Origin: Bugula neritina
Taxonomy: Eukaryota; Bryozoa; Gymnolaemata; Cheilostomatida; Bugulidae
Direction of reading: 5' to 3'
Assembly: GCA_964035545.1 (NCBI GenBank)
Contig: OZ037767.1
Coordinates: 11,699,081 to 11,763,080 of the forward strand
Length of the DNA: 64,000 nt
The notes below the pieces were generated by a model, which was given only the letters and a program-made list of their open reading frames with translations, was not told the origin of the DNA and searched no databases. The translations under genes and the position numbers were made by a program. Below, one piece after another: positions 1-9,906 of the stretch (the stretch's first letter is position 1; every line of letters starts with the position of its first letter).

Positions 1-624
1 GTATAATATTATATAGAGTAGTTAGCCTACTATGTATTATATACAATAACACACTAGTATAATATTATATAGAGTAGTTACTATGTATTATATATAATAA
101 CACACTAGTATACTATTATATAGAGTAGTTACTATGTATTATATATAATAACACATTAGTATAATATTATATAGAGTAGTTACTATGTATTATATATAAT
201 AACACACTAGTATAATATTATATAGAGTAGTTACTATGTATTATATATAATAACACATTAGTATAATATTATATAGAGTAGTTAGCCTACTATGTATTAT
301 ATACAATAACACACTAGTATAATATTATATAGAGTAGTTACTATGTATTATATATAATAACACATTAGTATAATATTATATAGAGTAGTTACTATGTATT
401 ATATATAATAACACACTAGTATAATATTATATAGAGTAGTTACTATGTATTATATATAATAACACACTAGTATAATATTATATAGAGTAGTTAGCCTACT
501 ATGTATTATATACAATAACACACTAGTATAATATTATATAGAGTAGTTACTATGTATTATGTATAATAACACACTAGTATACTATTATATAGAGTAGTTA
601 CTATGTATTATATATAATAACATA
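1..624. repeat. AT-rich tandem satellite, 51-bp unit with 56-bp variant
   Basis: About twelve head-to-tail units, most of them 51 bp. A 56-bp variant, in which five extra bases (gccta) follow gtta, begins at about 1, 261 and 470. The variant therefore recurs after four and then three ordinary units, which suggests a higher-order repeat. Units differ mainly at single bases (cacacta/cacatta, atatata/atatacaa). The array runs off the left edge of the window and ends just before the first exon of the downstream gene. It shows no coding potential. Confidence 0.95.
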
Positions 625-658
625 CTGTTATATACACACACAGCATATCTGAGCTCAG

Positions 659-864
659 CAGAATTCAACACTACGTTGGCCGAGTTAGCAGCAGGCGGGG
701 ACGTGGAGTCTACCCAGGACAGCCCCACCCCTACCTGGCTGACAATTCTCTTAGGACTCCTAGTTTTTGTGATGGTGGTGACGGCTGTAGGTGTGGCAGC
801 CCACAGCTACAGGCTGAATAATAAATCATTGGCAGCACAAAAACCTCGTAAACAAAAGTTGAAG
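659..864 (+). CDS. Single-pass membrane protein, unknown family: transmembrane exon (5' partial)
   Basis: Exon of a five-exon gene model (659-864, 1439-1886, 2276-2443, 2581-2839, 3438-3570) in which phases agree at every junction. The exon encodes a short Ser/Thr/Pro-rich extracellular stalk with an NTT glycosylation motif. A hydrophobic helix of about 22 residues follows (WLTILLGLLVFVMVV...), then a basic stop-transfer segment (KPRKQKLK), so the topology is type I. The donor AAG|GTATTG at 865 is good. The acceptor near 658 (gctcag) is weak in pyrimidines, so the left edge is uncertain by a few bases. Earlier exons, including any signal peptide, must lie left of the window beyond the satellite. 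I recognise no family. Confidence 0.6.
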
Positions 865-1044
865 GTATTGTATCCCTTTATTGGCTGTCTATAAGAACTC
901 CTTTCCATATTCTGTGTTTTAGTTTTGTTGGTTTTCTTTAAAAATAATTTTAGATTTACCATCTTCAATCCTCTCTCCTCTGGTCTTTTCTCTCAGGAGT
1001 TTATAGTCACTATCTCTGTACAAATGGTTTTTAAAGCTGGCTGA

Positions 1045-1165
1045 GGACTTTTTGATGTGGCACAGGAGAAATTATGACTGAATGCTTTTCCTAACACCAC
1101 CAATGGTGTTTAAACTCAAACCTTGTTGCTTGGCCAGCCCTCTAACCACTACACCACTGCTGCTC
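1045..1165 (-). mobile_element. tRNA-derived SINE fragment in intron
   Basis: On the minus strand a Pol III promoter pair is visible. An A-box-like stretch (GTGTAGTGGTTAGAG) lies at about 1144-1157, and a B-box-like stretch (GGTTTGAGTTTA) at about 1111-1122, spaced as in a tRNA. An unrelated body follows. This is the organisation of a tRNA-headed SINE. It sits in the first visible intron of the membrane-protein gene. No target-site duplication was identified and the ends are approximate. Confidence 0.55.
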
Positions 1166-1438
1166 TCTTCTGGTCTTATCTCTACTGACTTTATATTGAG
1201 CAGCTTATTCATCTAGCCAACCATTAGCACTTCTCGCTATGCTCAGATATTTCTTATAATTAAACTCATCTGAGGGAGTTTCATGTTTTCTGTGCTGTTC
1301 AGTATCTTCTAGCAATAAACAGCATCTGGTGTCACTCAAGTTGAAAACATTGTGAAATGGTTCTTCCATACATAAAGTTATACTTCACAACACTTCACAG
1401 CATTGTCTCTGTCTCAACTCAGTCGGTTTACCTGGTAG

Positions 1439-1886
1439 GTGAAGATGTTGGAAGCTGAACCTGGTGGAGTTACAGAGATACCAGACAGAGTTAGTTACAA
1501 GATGGAGGAGGAAGTACACACTGGATTCGGCACTCCTCTAGGTGACACCAGCCTTCACCCAGCGCCATCTGGTGGCAAAGGTCACAAATATGGTAATGGC
1601 AAAGGTCATGACTTTGATAATAGCAAAGGTCATAACTCTGGTAATGGCAAACGTCATGAATCTGGTAATGGCAAAGGTCATGACTTTGGTAATGGCAAAG
1701 GTCATGACTCTGGTAATGGCAAAGGTCATGACTTTGGTAATGGCAAAGGTCATGACTCTGGTAATGGTAAAGGCTCTGGTAATACTAAGAAAGATGTCGT
1801 AGAGGTTGATGTTTCTATCTCAAAGACTTCAATCATGTCTAACATCTTGAGCACAGATGTACATGGACTCAGCTTTGAACATCATG
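1439..1886 (+). CDS. Membrane protein gene: cytoplasmic-tail exon with GNGKGHD repeats
   Basis: Second visible exon. The acceptor tttacctggtag|GTG at 1438 follows a pyrimidine-rich tract, and the donor CATG|GTAAGG is at 1887. It starts in phase 0 and ends in phase 1, fitting both neighbours. It encodes an acidic start, then about nine repeats of the octapeptide GNGKGHDS/F rich in Gly, Lys and His (DNA at about 1577-1780), then a Ser/Val-rich segment. The repeat lies after the membrane helix, so it should be cytoplasmic. The repeat is a 24-bp coding minisatellite, which keeps frame when units are gained or lost. His-rich repeats can bind metal or give disorder, but no function is claimed. Confidence 0.6.
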
Positions 1887-2275
1887 GTAAGGTTTCTTGT
1901 ATAGTAAAGAAGTTCTAACCTTCACCTTAGCTTCTATTCTTTTAAATGTATACACCCAAATTATTAGTATCTATGTACATTTCTCAACAACTTGATCTCA
2001 TTAAAATATTGAGCTCTTTTAAATTATTTAAAAAACCATTAAAAAGTAATTTATTTTTAAATTTAGAAGAACATAATTAGTTAGTATTTTCTTCATCTTG
2101 ATTGGCTCTTAGATTTTACATAGGCCATCTTAATATATTTGGTGTGCGTCCCTATGTGTATGGTTTGTGCAGTGTTGTAGACTACACACAGAGACTTGTT
2201 GCAATAACACAGCTGTCTGCTAGTGAAGGCACCACCTTTCACCCTGAATGTCCATCTTTTCACTTTATGTTGCAG

Positions 2276-2443
2276 AGTACCCTCTGGCCTTGACACGGGC
2301 GCAACTAGACAAACTATTCACCCCGTATTTCATAGCTCAAGCGACAAAGAATGAAATCTTCAGAAACAAGAGAACAGTTCGTGGAAAGTTGCATGACTCC
2401 GTCGACAGAGGAAAGGTCCGGGAAATCGGTGTCAGCCAATTAG
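2276..2443 (+). CDS. Membrane protein gene: third visible exon
   Basis: Bounded by the acceptor atgttgcag|AG at 2275 and the donor TTAG|GTAAGTG at 2444, both strong. It begins with two bases that complete the split codon from the previous exon and ends one base into a codon. It encodes a conserved-looking helical and basic segment (start EYPLALTRAQLDKLFTPYF), with no recognised domain. The preceding 390-bp intron holds no other feature that I can see. Confidence 0.62.
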
Positions 2444-2580
2444 GTAAGTGCTGCCTTCACAGCGACAGCAGTCTGCTGTTTGTGTGGTAGTAGACAGCTG
2501 CTCAGTTATATGTATTTATATTAACACAGAGGCCTTTTAACATTCATATAGTATAATATATACTGATACTCTCCTTGTAG

Positions 2581-2839
2581 GGTTGGTAGGTGCAAGAAAT
2601 ATACAATGGAAGAGTAACCTACCCACCCTATCGGCATTCTCACAGCCACCTGAGACCACAACGCTACCAGCTACTCTCGCTACTGCTGCCGCACATGACC
2701 TTAATGGAGCTGATTCTACCAGACTGAGTCCAGATAAGAACGAACACCGACACTGGGGCAGTCTGGTGAGGTATGGTGGTTCCAGGAGAGTGAGGAAGCA
2801 GTATATGAGGGAAAGGAAGAAGCTGCATAAGAAAGCTTG
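2581..2839 (+). CDS. Membrane protein gene: fourth visible exon
   Basis: The acceptor ctctccttgtag|GG at 2580 is strong, and the entry phase matches the single base carried over from the exon ending at 2443. It encodes a Thr/Pro/Ala-rich linker and a strongly basic end (RRVRKQYMRERKKLHKKA). The donor TTG|GTAAGT at 2840 is near consensus. If that intron were retained, translation would stop at the TAA at 2841-2843, so an alternative short C-terminus is possible. Confidence 0.6.
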
Positions 2840-2984
2840 GTAAGTCTAAATAGACACTACACAGTTGTAATGGTGCAGTTACACTACACAGTTTCTCTTG
2901 ATGGTATACTCAATTATAGTATTTTGATAGAACTATTGTAATCACACTAATGAAGTGATAATAAAGTCTTGTATATAAGATACT

Positions 2985-3335
2985 ATTATTCACTATTAGT
3001 CATACTATGCTATGCTAAACTATACTGTGACATGTTATGCTATGTTATGCTATATAGTATATACTATACTGTTTTATTCTATACTATGCTGCGCTATACT
3101 GTGTTTTGCTATACTATGCTAATATATACTGTGTTTTGCTATACTATGCTAAGCGATACTGTGTTATGATATACTATGCTATACTATATTGTGTTATGCT
3201 ATATACTATACTGTTTTATTCTATACTGTGCTATACTATCCTGCGGTATACTGTGTTATGCTATACTATGTAATTCTATACTGTGTTATGCTATACTATG
3301 TTATTCTATGATATATTAATCTTATGGTATATCGT
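2985..3335 (+). repeat. Degenerate intronic tandem repeat (ctatactgtgttatg)
   Basis: Variants of ctatactatgctatactgtgttatg are repeated irregularly with a period of about 25 bp, inside the last intron of the membrane-protein gene. The tract is low-complexity and non-coding. Confidence 0.75.
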
Positions 3336-3437
3336 CACAATACACCATCACTAACAATTACAAACGTAGGTTTGACAGCCACTCTAGAAAGTTCCATTCA
3401 GTCTTCTCTCAGTCTTTAACATCTTCTATGATTGCAG

Positions 3438-3570
3438 CTCACAGAGAAAGCAGACGTCGAATAGAATCACTCGAACTCTGTCTGACTCCACCCACTCTTC
3501 CAGCTTCTCAAAACTCTGCAATATGGCCACTAATTCGGCTGCTTCAGTCGACAACAAGGGCGACATGTGA
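3438..3570 (+). CDS. Membrane protein gene: last exon
   Basis: The acceptor atgattgcag|CT at 3437 supplies one base that completes the TG carried over from 2839 (Cys). The frame then runs 43 codons to TGA at 3568-3570. The sequence is Ser/Thr-rich (SFSKLCNMATNSAAS), consistent with a disordered cytoplasmic end. A polyadenylation signal AATAAA lies at 3757-3762, about 190 bp downstream. Phase agreement through five exons is the main support; transcript data would settle it. Confidence 0.55.
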
Positions 3571-3756
3571 TCTCATATCTCATTGGCTCAGCTTTTTGCA
3601 ACTTTTATTCTCTTCAGACGTATGATTGGAGAAAGAAATCTAACACATGATTTCTTATTTGCACAAATCTCAGATGCTTTATTTTCTGAATTAATGAAAT
3701 TCCTTCTTGATGTAATATTTTCTTTATTGTGTTATATTTTTATTTAAATGGCATAA

Positions 3757-3762
3757 AATAAA
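3757..3762 (+). terminator. Polyadenylation signal AATAAA
   Basis: AATAAA downstream of the TGA at 3570 in an AT-rich 3' flank; the best placed signal for the membrane-protein gene. Confidence 0.5.
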
Positions 3763-3789
3763 TCAATCAAAGCAGTCATTATTTCTATG

Positions 3790-4683
3790 TGATTGATTAA
3801 TGCTTTTCTTTCACATTATAACATATTATACTATATAATATTGTACTATATCGTATGGTAAATAATATTTTATATTGTATTGACTCGTATTGTGTCACAT
3901 TAGATTATATTATATGGTATTATTTGGCATTACATTATATGGCAAATCATGTTACATCATTATAAATTATTATATTATAAGTTATATATTATATTGTGTA
4001 TTATCAAATGGTATTGTACTACATTATATTGTATTATAGTATACAATATTATATGGTAATATTATATTATCTATTATGTCATATATAGTATTCTATTACA
4101 TTATATTCCATTGTACTATAGTGTACTAGCAATTTCCAGGCTCATTATAAGCAGTTTAAACTGAGTTTTACACGTCCATTTCTACTCTTACTAGTGTGAA
4201 ATGTAAAACATAAAATAGTGTAAGTTGTTTGAGCAGATGTACATTGTTTCAAATATAAGTAGAAAAATTATAATAATGAGCACAAACTAAAAAAGGAGCA
4301 AAATAAAAACATAAACAATATTATAATATATTCTACATATCAAAACATTAAAAGGTGTGATTATGAGCCTTTGAATAACCTATCTATAGTATGTACTAAC
4401 TAGTCTATATAGTGTATAGCATGTAAACTACACAGTACATAGTATGTAGTCTACACAGTGTATAATATGTATTTTATACACTGTGTATAGCACGTAGTCT
4501 ACACAGTGTATAGTATGTAGCTTATACACAGTGTATAGTGTGTAGTCTACAGTTTACACAGTGTATAATATGTAGTCTACACAGTGCATAGTATGTAGTC
4601 TGCGTAGTGTCTAGTGTATAGTCTACACAGTGTGTAGTATATAGTCTACACAGTATATTGTATGTAGTCTACATAGTGTATAG

Positions 4684-4746
<63 letters not shown>
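3790..4746. repeat. AT-rich low-complexity spacer, tgtagtctacacagtg repeats and (TA)n
   Basis: 3820-4130 is irregular tattata sequence. 4380-4685 is a degenerate tandem repeat built on cacagtgtatagtatgtagtcta, with a period of about 23-24 bp that is partly palindromic. About 4686-4746 is an almost pure TA run. No gene is seen between 3763 and 4956. Confidence 0.8.
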
Positions 4747-4748
<2 letters not shown>

Positions 4749-4956
4749 TAAGAGCTGGTAATTATGCTGCTTCAAATTAGTTAAAGTGACTTTAGTCAAA
4801 ACGTGTTGACATAAAATCAATATTGTCATCTTTCTGAAACATCTTGAAAACTGAAATCATTTTAACCAACCTACACAGGCAGGCAGAACTATTAGTATTG
4901 TGAATAGACTAGATTCTGGACTATCTAAGGTATCTCAAAAGTGTAGAAATTGTAGT

Positions 4957-5886
4957 ATGGAAAACAGCAGCGCTCTATGCAGTGACGTCACTGAGTTTTG
5001 CGTAGATTTCTCTGATTCAGTAATTTTGCTATGTCTCAAAAATTTCAGTGTTATAATCAACATGGTCAATTTGATCTTTTTGAAGAAGTTGGATAAGTCT
5101 AAGAGAACTGCTTCTTTTTGGATACTAGTAAACATTGGTATATGTGACATCTTCAGCTGCTCCACTAACTCTCTGGCAGTCAACTGTGAGTTGAACAGAC
5201 AAATTCTAACTTTACCAACTGTTGGTGCTCAAGCCTTCCAAGTAATAGTTACTATTCTTGCTGGTTTCCCATTTGTTGCCAGAAATTTAGTTTTGGCTAT
5301 TGGATGCTACGAACGCTACGTCTCTATATGCCATCCTTATCAGGTAAACTCCAACAAAATAGTCAACAACATAAAACTTAGTTTGGGAATAGCTTGGACT
5401 CTCAGCTTCATTCTAATGACAATCGCCATTGTTACAAACACTACTGAGTACTGTTTCAGTGTTGTTGGCACTTTGCCAGGTGAACCCAATAAGCAGACGA
5501 GTATAGCTTTTGGTGGTTCCCTCACAATAACTTTTATAACATCTGCCGTCTGCTTATCCAAGGCTTTGAGAGAGTTAAAGAGAATGCAGTCAAGAAATGC
5601 AGTTCCAGCACAAGATGATCTGATAGTAAAGAGATCTGCACAGTATATTACGATAGTCTCCATCACCTATCACTTTTCTTACATTTCAATAATTCTTTCA
5701 GTAATTTGCAATAGTGTTGATGATATTCCAAACAGCACTGCAGACTTAGTCAGATGGATTTTCTCCTATTACATGGCATTGTATAGCATTTTTAATGTGG
5801 TTTTGTATTTCATCATGACTCCAGGCTATCGTATTCACGTCATGAATCTACTCATGTTGAAGAAGTCAACAGTCCGGCCCAACTAA
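4957..5886 (+). CDS. Class A (rhodopsin-like) seven-transmembrane GPCR, single exon
   Basis: A 309-residue receptor read from the first ATG; the frame is open upstream to 4900 without an ATG. The short N-terminus has an N-S-S glycosylation site and Cys residues. Seven hydrophobic segments follow. TM2 keeps the family Asp (NIGICDIF). The end of TM3 has ERY in CYERYVSICHPY, the (D/E)RY G-protein switch, at about residues 119-121. TM7 has NVVLY where NPxxY is usual, so the Pro is missing, and MTPGYR follows. The third intracellular loop is short and basic. It should act in the plasma membrane through G proteins. The ligand is unknown: the sequence looks like an orphan, lineage-expanded invertebrate receptor. 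Single-exon structure is common in such families. AATAAA lies 7 bp after the stop. Confidence 0.85.
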   Translation: MENSSALCSDVTEFCVDFSDSVILLCLKNFSVIINMVNLIFLKKLDKSKRTASFWILVNIGICDIFSCSTNSLAVNCELNRQILTLPTVGAQAFQVIVTILAGFPFVARNLVLAIGCYERYVSICHPYQVNSNKIVNNIKLSLGIAWTLSFILMTIAIVTNTTEYCFSVVGTLPGEPNKQTSIAFGGSLTITFITSAVCLSKALRELKRMQSRNAVPAQDDLIVKRSAQYITIVSITYHFSYISIILSVICNSVDDIPNSTADLVRWIFSYYMALYSIFNVVLYFIMTPGYRIHVMNLLMLKKSTVRPN

Positions 5887-5892
5887 ACTTTA

Positions 5893-5898
5893 AATAAA
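5893..5898 (+). terminator. Polyadenylation signal of the GPCR gene
   Basis: AATAAA begins seven bases after the GPCR stop codon. The 3' UTR would be very short unless a later signal is used. Confidence 0.55.
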
Positions 5899-5899
5899 A

Positions 5900-7590
5900 T
5901 ATAAAAATGGTTATTTTAATTTTAAAGTAAAACAACAGTTACAATATTGTAATTATACAAAATGTTGTTCGTACAGTATAAATTGTTGCTAACAGTGCTA
6001 ACATGCGATATTTTGACATGATTTAACATGTTTTAACATGATATTTCGTAACACTGAATATTTTGAATGTACTTTGAAATTCACAGTTAGTTTAAGGTCA
6101 TACTTTTCATTTTCTGGCTCTTTGCCAGGTGCTTTATGTTCTATATGAACAATGTTCCACTGATAGCTCGAACAGGTTGAATGTCACAGGAACAAAAAAA
6201 TATGAAAAGATAAAGAAACTTATGTTCTCCAATATACTTTTTTATTTTTTTCAAAAGCCAATTCATGTTTAAGTTATAGCTTGTTGAAAAACATAGTCCC
6301 CCTTCCACATTCTTTTTAATTTATACGCTCCTGACTTGTTATTGCGTCTCAATATGCCTTGTATTTGAGTGCTTGTTAGTCTCGCTTCACTAACTTTGCC
6401 TATACTTCACAAGTGCCAGTGCTGCTGGCTCAAAAGCTAAATGTTATAAACTGTCAGCTAAAACCCAATCTTGTATTCCTAGGTTGGTTGGCCTAAATAA
6501 AACAATAGTCAAATCATGATTTCATGTTTTAAAAATTTACTCTATTCTAACCTGCTGCCTAGCTATAGTTCTATTTTTGATTTATAATTACAGCATTTGT
6601 GATACATTTTTTTGGCAACCATGTGATTTATAAAATGCAGTAATGGTACTTACAATATTATATTATTACCATTATAATATATTATATAGTATTATGTGTG
6701 TTTTTATTATACTGCATAATATCTATTTTATTATTGTTGTTGTGCAAACAAGTGCAATTAACCTAGTTTTCAAAATGTACCTCTAAATTATCAGAATATC
6801 AGTTCAGATATTTTCATGCTTTGTTAGGTAAACCTAAAAAAAGAGGCTGTATTCCCAAAGTAAAGGGTGTTGAACTATGAACTATATTAGATTAGCCACT
6901 CTGCTACCAAGTGCATCAGTAAAATATTATATGAATAGCTCTGATGCTTTGTCTCCAGTGGCTGGCTGCGATATGATAACTTGGCCAACTTCCAAGAGTT
7001 TAAAATTGGCGCAATTATTCAAGAGGTTACATACTGCACAGAGCTAGCAGTGATAGTAACCTTGCTATTGGCAGTACTTATTACAACTGCCAGCATATAA
7101 GCCGCATTGTAGAATGCAGTTGGGGTAGGCTAGTAAAACCAAATTCTGCTCTCTAATATACCTTAGACACAATGCAGCAACATAATTGTTCGTTTCAAAT
7201 TACATTGCCACCCTTACACGAGCTGTGGGCTTCATAAAGATTCATATGATTAGAGATTTATGCTATAGGCTAGCTATGATGAAAATAACACACCATTGTC
7301 AAAGTTAACTTCAAGTATGTTGTTTTCCAGAAACTCAGTAATGTCCATTTATCTCTCGCATACAAATACTTATGCAATAGCATACAGTTTAAGTTTTATT
7401 TTAGAGCACACCTGCAAACTCTACAATAAGAGCTTGCTTTAACAGTCTATTTCAGACCTGTTTTTGTAGCTAGTAATACGCAAGCTACTTATTTTTAAAC
7501 TTTTGGGTTATTTGTTCAAAACAATTAGCTTTGCTAGTAACCCGAGACTATCGCAACAGTTGACTGCTATCAACATGAATTGACAGCCTA
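5900..7590. other. Non-coding spacer
   Basis: No open frame, RNA gene or clear repeat is seen. The sequence is AT-rich with stops in all frames. Confidence 0.6.
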
Positions 7591-9677
7591 ATAATAGACG
7601 ATGTAAATTTGGTACATTTAGTACCTTGTACCAACTCTAGAATACTCACCACTATAACTTATATAAACTTCTGCAAGTTCAAATGCAAAATGCATACTTT
7701 TAGAAAATAGCTGTGCAACTTTTATTACATGCATTATTTTATTTCATATCTTAAACTTATGAACCATGAGTTCATTTTCAAAATGTTTAAATTAAGTGCT
7801 CAAAAAATGCAATTAAAATTTTTATTCTTGCACAAATACCCTGGTGCAGTTTGACCACAACCCCAGCTGTTTTGACAAACACATTTAATGGTTTTTTTAT
7901 TGACATAGTGGTGAATGAGCTGGTTGTTTTTGGCAGTTGGGTAGACTTGAAGCTTGGCAGCTTTTAAACAATTCTGATTGGCAGAATTTTACACGATAAG
8001 TTGATGTTTGTATCTGATTGGCCTAATAATGCATTTGCATTTGAAAATGTAGAGTTTTATTTAAGCTATAATGGTGATATTTTAGAGTTGGCACACACCC
8101 CTTTTGGGTTGAGTTTTATAGTCTGTTCCTGCTGTAGTCATCTACAACAACAGTGTATAGGGAAATTATTAGTATTACGAAATCTGTTTTGGCTTACTTT
8201 GCTATGCCAGTATTCTGACTTAGTTTGTAATCAACTATGTTGGCAGTTAAAACTGAGGGTGATTTCATCAAAGGTGGACATTGCTGAGGCCTTAGAACAT
8301 CAAATCAACCAGTGCTGTTACTTGGTTGTATTGTAAAGCAGTAGTGAGAGCATAGCACACTATCACAGTCACTGAGCTGCAATGACAGTGGCTACACCAA
8401 ACTCGTCAGTTCTATTATATTATCTTATGTAAGGCACGTCAAAACAATATAGACCCACATGCAAGGCACTACATGCTAATACTCATTTTTATACAAAATT
8501 TCTACATTATCTATTGCTAATAGCTGTGCATTTAAATCCAATGCAGATGAATATGTGACAGAGTAAAAAGCTACTGTTTTACAAATTTAAAATAAAATAA
8601 TAGTGCGGGTACACAAGCAAATAATTTATAGTTAGCGTAGGCTAATGCATTTGTAATGTGCATGTTAAACAACTTTTTTATAATTTATTACATTAGACTA
8701 TGAGAATGTATTTAGTAGTATGTATTGATTTAAAACTAAATCATGAAATGATTATCATTATTGCAACCTCTGTGCTTGGTAGACAGGATAGAGAGGGGTG
8801 GTGTGACTGCTGTAACTGTGCTACTGCTCTACATACTAACAGAGACTAGGCTAGTGTTTTGACGTGCCTTACATACTGTCATTGCAGCTCAGTGACTGTG
8901 ATAGTGTGCTATGCTCTCACTACTGCTTTACAATACAACCAAGTAACAGCACTGGTTGATTTGATGTTCTAAGGCCTCAGCAATGTCTACCTTTGATGAA
9001 ATCACCCTCAGTTTTAACTGCCAACATAGTTGATTATAACAAAACTAAGTCAGAATACTGGCATAGCAAAGTAAGCCAAAACAGATTTCGTAATACTAAT
9101 AATTTCCCTATACACTGTTGTTGTAGATGACTGCAGCAGGAACAGACTATAAAACTCAACCCAAAAGGGGTGTGTGCCAACTCTAAAATATCACCATTAT
9201 AGCTTAAATAAAACTCTACATTTTCAAATGCAAATGCATTATTAGGCCAATCAGATACAAACATCAACTTATCGTGTAAAATTCTGCCAATCAGAATTGT
9301 TTAAAAGCTGCCAAGCTTCAAGTCTACCCAACTGCCAAAAACAACCAGCTCATTCACCACTATGTCAATAAAAAAACCATTAAATGTGTTTGCCAAAACA
9401 GCTGGGGTTGTGGTCAAACTGCACCAGGGTATTTGTGCAAGAATAAAAATTTTAATTGCATTTTTTGAGCACTTAATTTAAACATTTTGAAAAATGAACT
9501 CATGGTTCATAAATTTAAGATATGAAATAAAATAATGCATGTAATAAAAGTTGCACAGCTATTTTCTAAAAGTATGCATTTTGCATTTGAACTTGCAGAA
9601 GTTTATATAAGTTATAGTGGTGAGTATTCTAGAGTTGGTACAAGGTACTAAATGTACCAAATTTACATCGTCTATTA
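7591..9677. mobile_element. 2.1-kb foldback element with ~840-bp inverted arms
   Basis: 7591-8445 reappears in reverse complement at 8855-9677, around a unique 409-bp loop. Both outer ends share ataatagacgatgtaaatttggta. The arms are nearly identical, apart from a block of about 40 bp (about 8389-8425) present only in the left arm and small indels. Each arm also contains an internal inverted pair: the module at 7625-7695 returns, diverged and inverted, at 8026-8100. The 75-bp module thus occurs four times in alternating orientation. A frame of about 75 codons repeated in both arms (from 8001 + and 9267 -) is not a recognised protein. No transposase is present. It is best read as a non-autonomous foldback or MITE-like element, or a palindromic duplication. 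Confidence 0.8.
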
Positions 9678-9740
9678 TAACCCATTTGCGCGCGAAATAT
9701 TTATGTAATGATAGTTACTCATATAGTGCGCGTGTCATTA

Positions 9741-9835
9741 ACGATAAAAGCGTGGTCCAGAGGTTAGATGCGTCAGTGACGAGTTGGGTGGTCATGGTTC
9801 AACCCTGTTTTGTTGCAATTTTTTTTGTCAACTTA
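9741..9835 (+). mobile_element. tRNA-derived SINE head
   Basis: TGGTCCAGAGGTTAGATG (9753-9770) resembles a tRNA D-arm/A box, and GGTTCAACCC (9797-9806) matches the B-box consensus at tRNA-like spacing. The acceptor stem does not close as in a real tRNA, and a T-rich tail follows, so this is a SINE head or tRNA pseudogene. It abuts the right end of the foldback element. Confidence 0.55.
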
Positions 9836-9906
9836 TGCAAATCCTACGCATGTATAATAAATATGGCTATAATTGTAAAGTTTTTTTTAAATTTTGTTCA
9901 ACAGTA

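Noticed and set aside
1538-1802. Open frames on both strands over the 24-bp repeat
   Set aside because: They are shadows produced by a repeat whose length is a multiple of three; only the plus frame 1439-1886 fits splice sites and phases.
8001-8336. A frame of about 75-111 codons repeated in both arms of the foldback element
   Set aside because: The duplication follows from the inverted repeat itself; the protein has no recognisable family, lacks sense in the loop-side extension and shows no codon bias.
9753-9806. Possible functional tRNA gene
   Set aside because: A and B boxes are present, but the acceptor and anticodon stems do not close; a SINE head or tRNA pseudogene is more likely.
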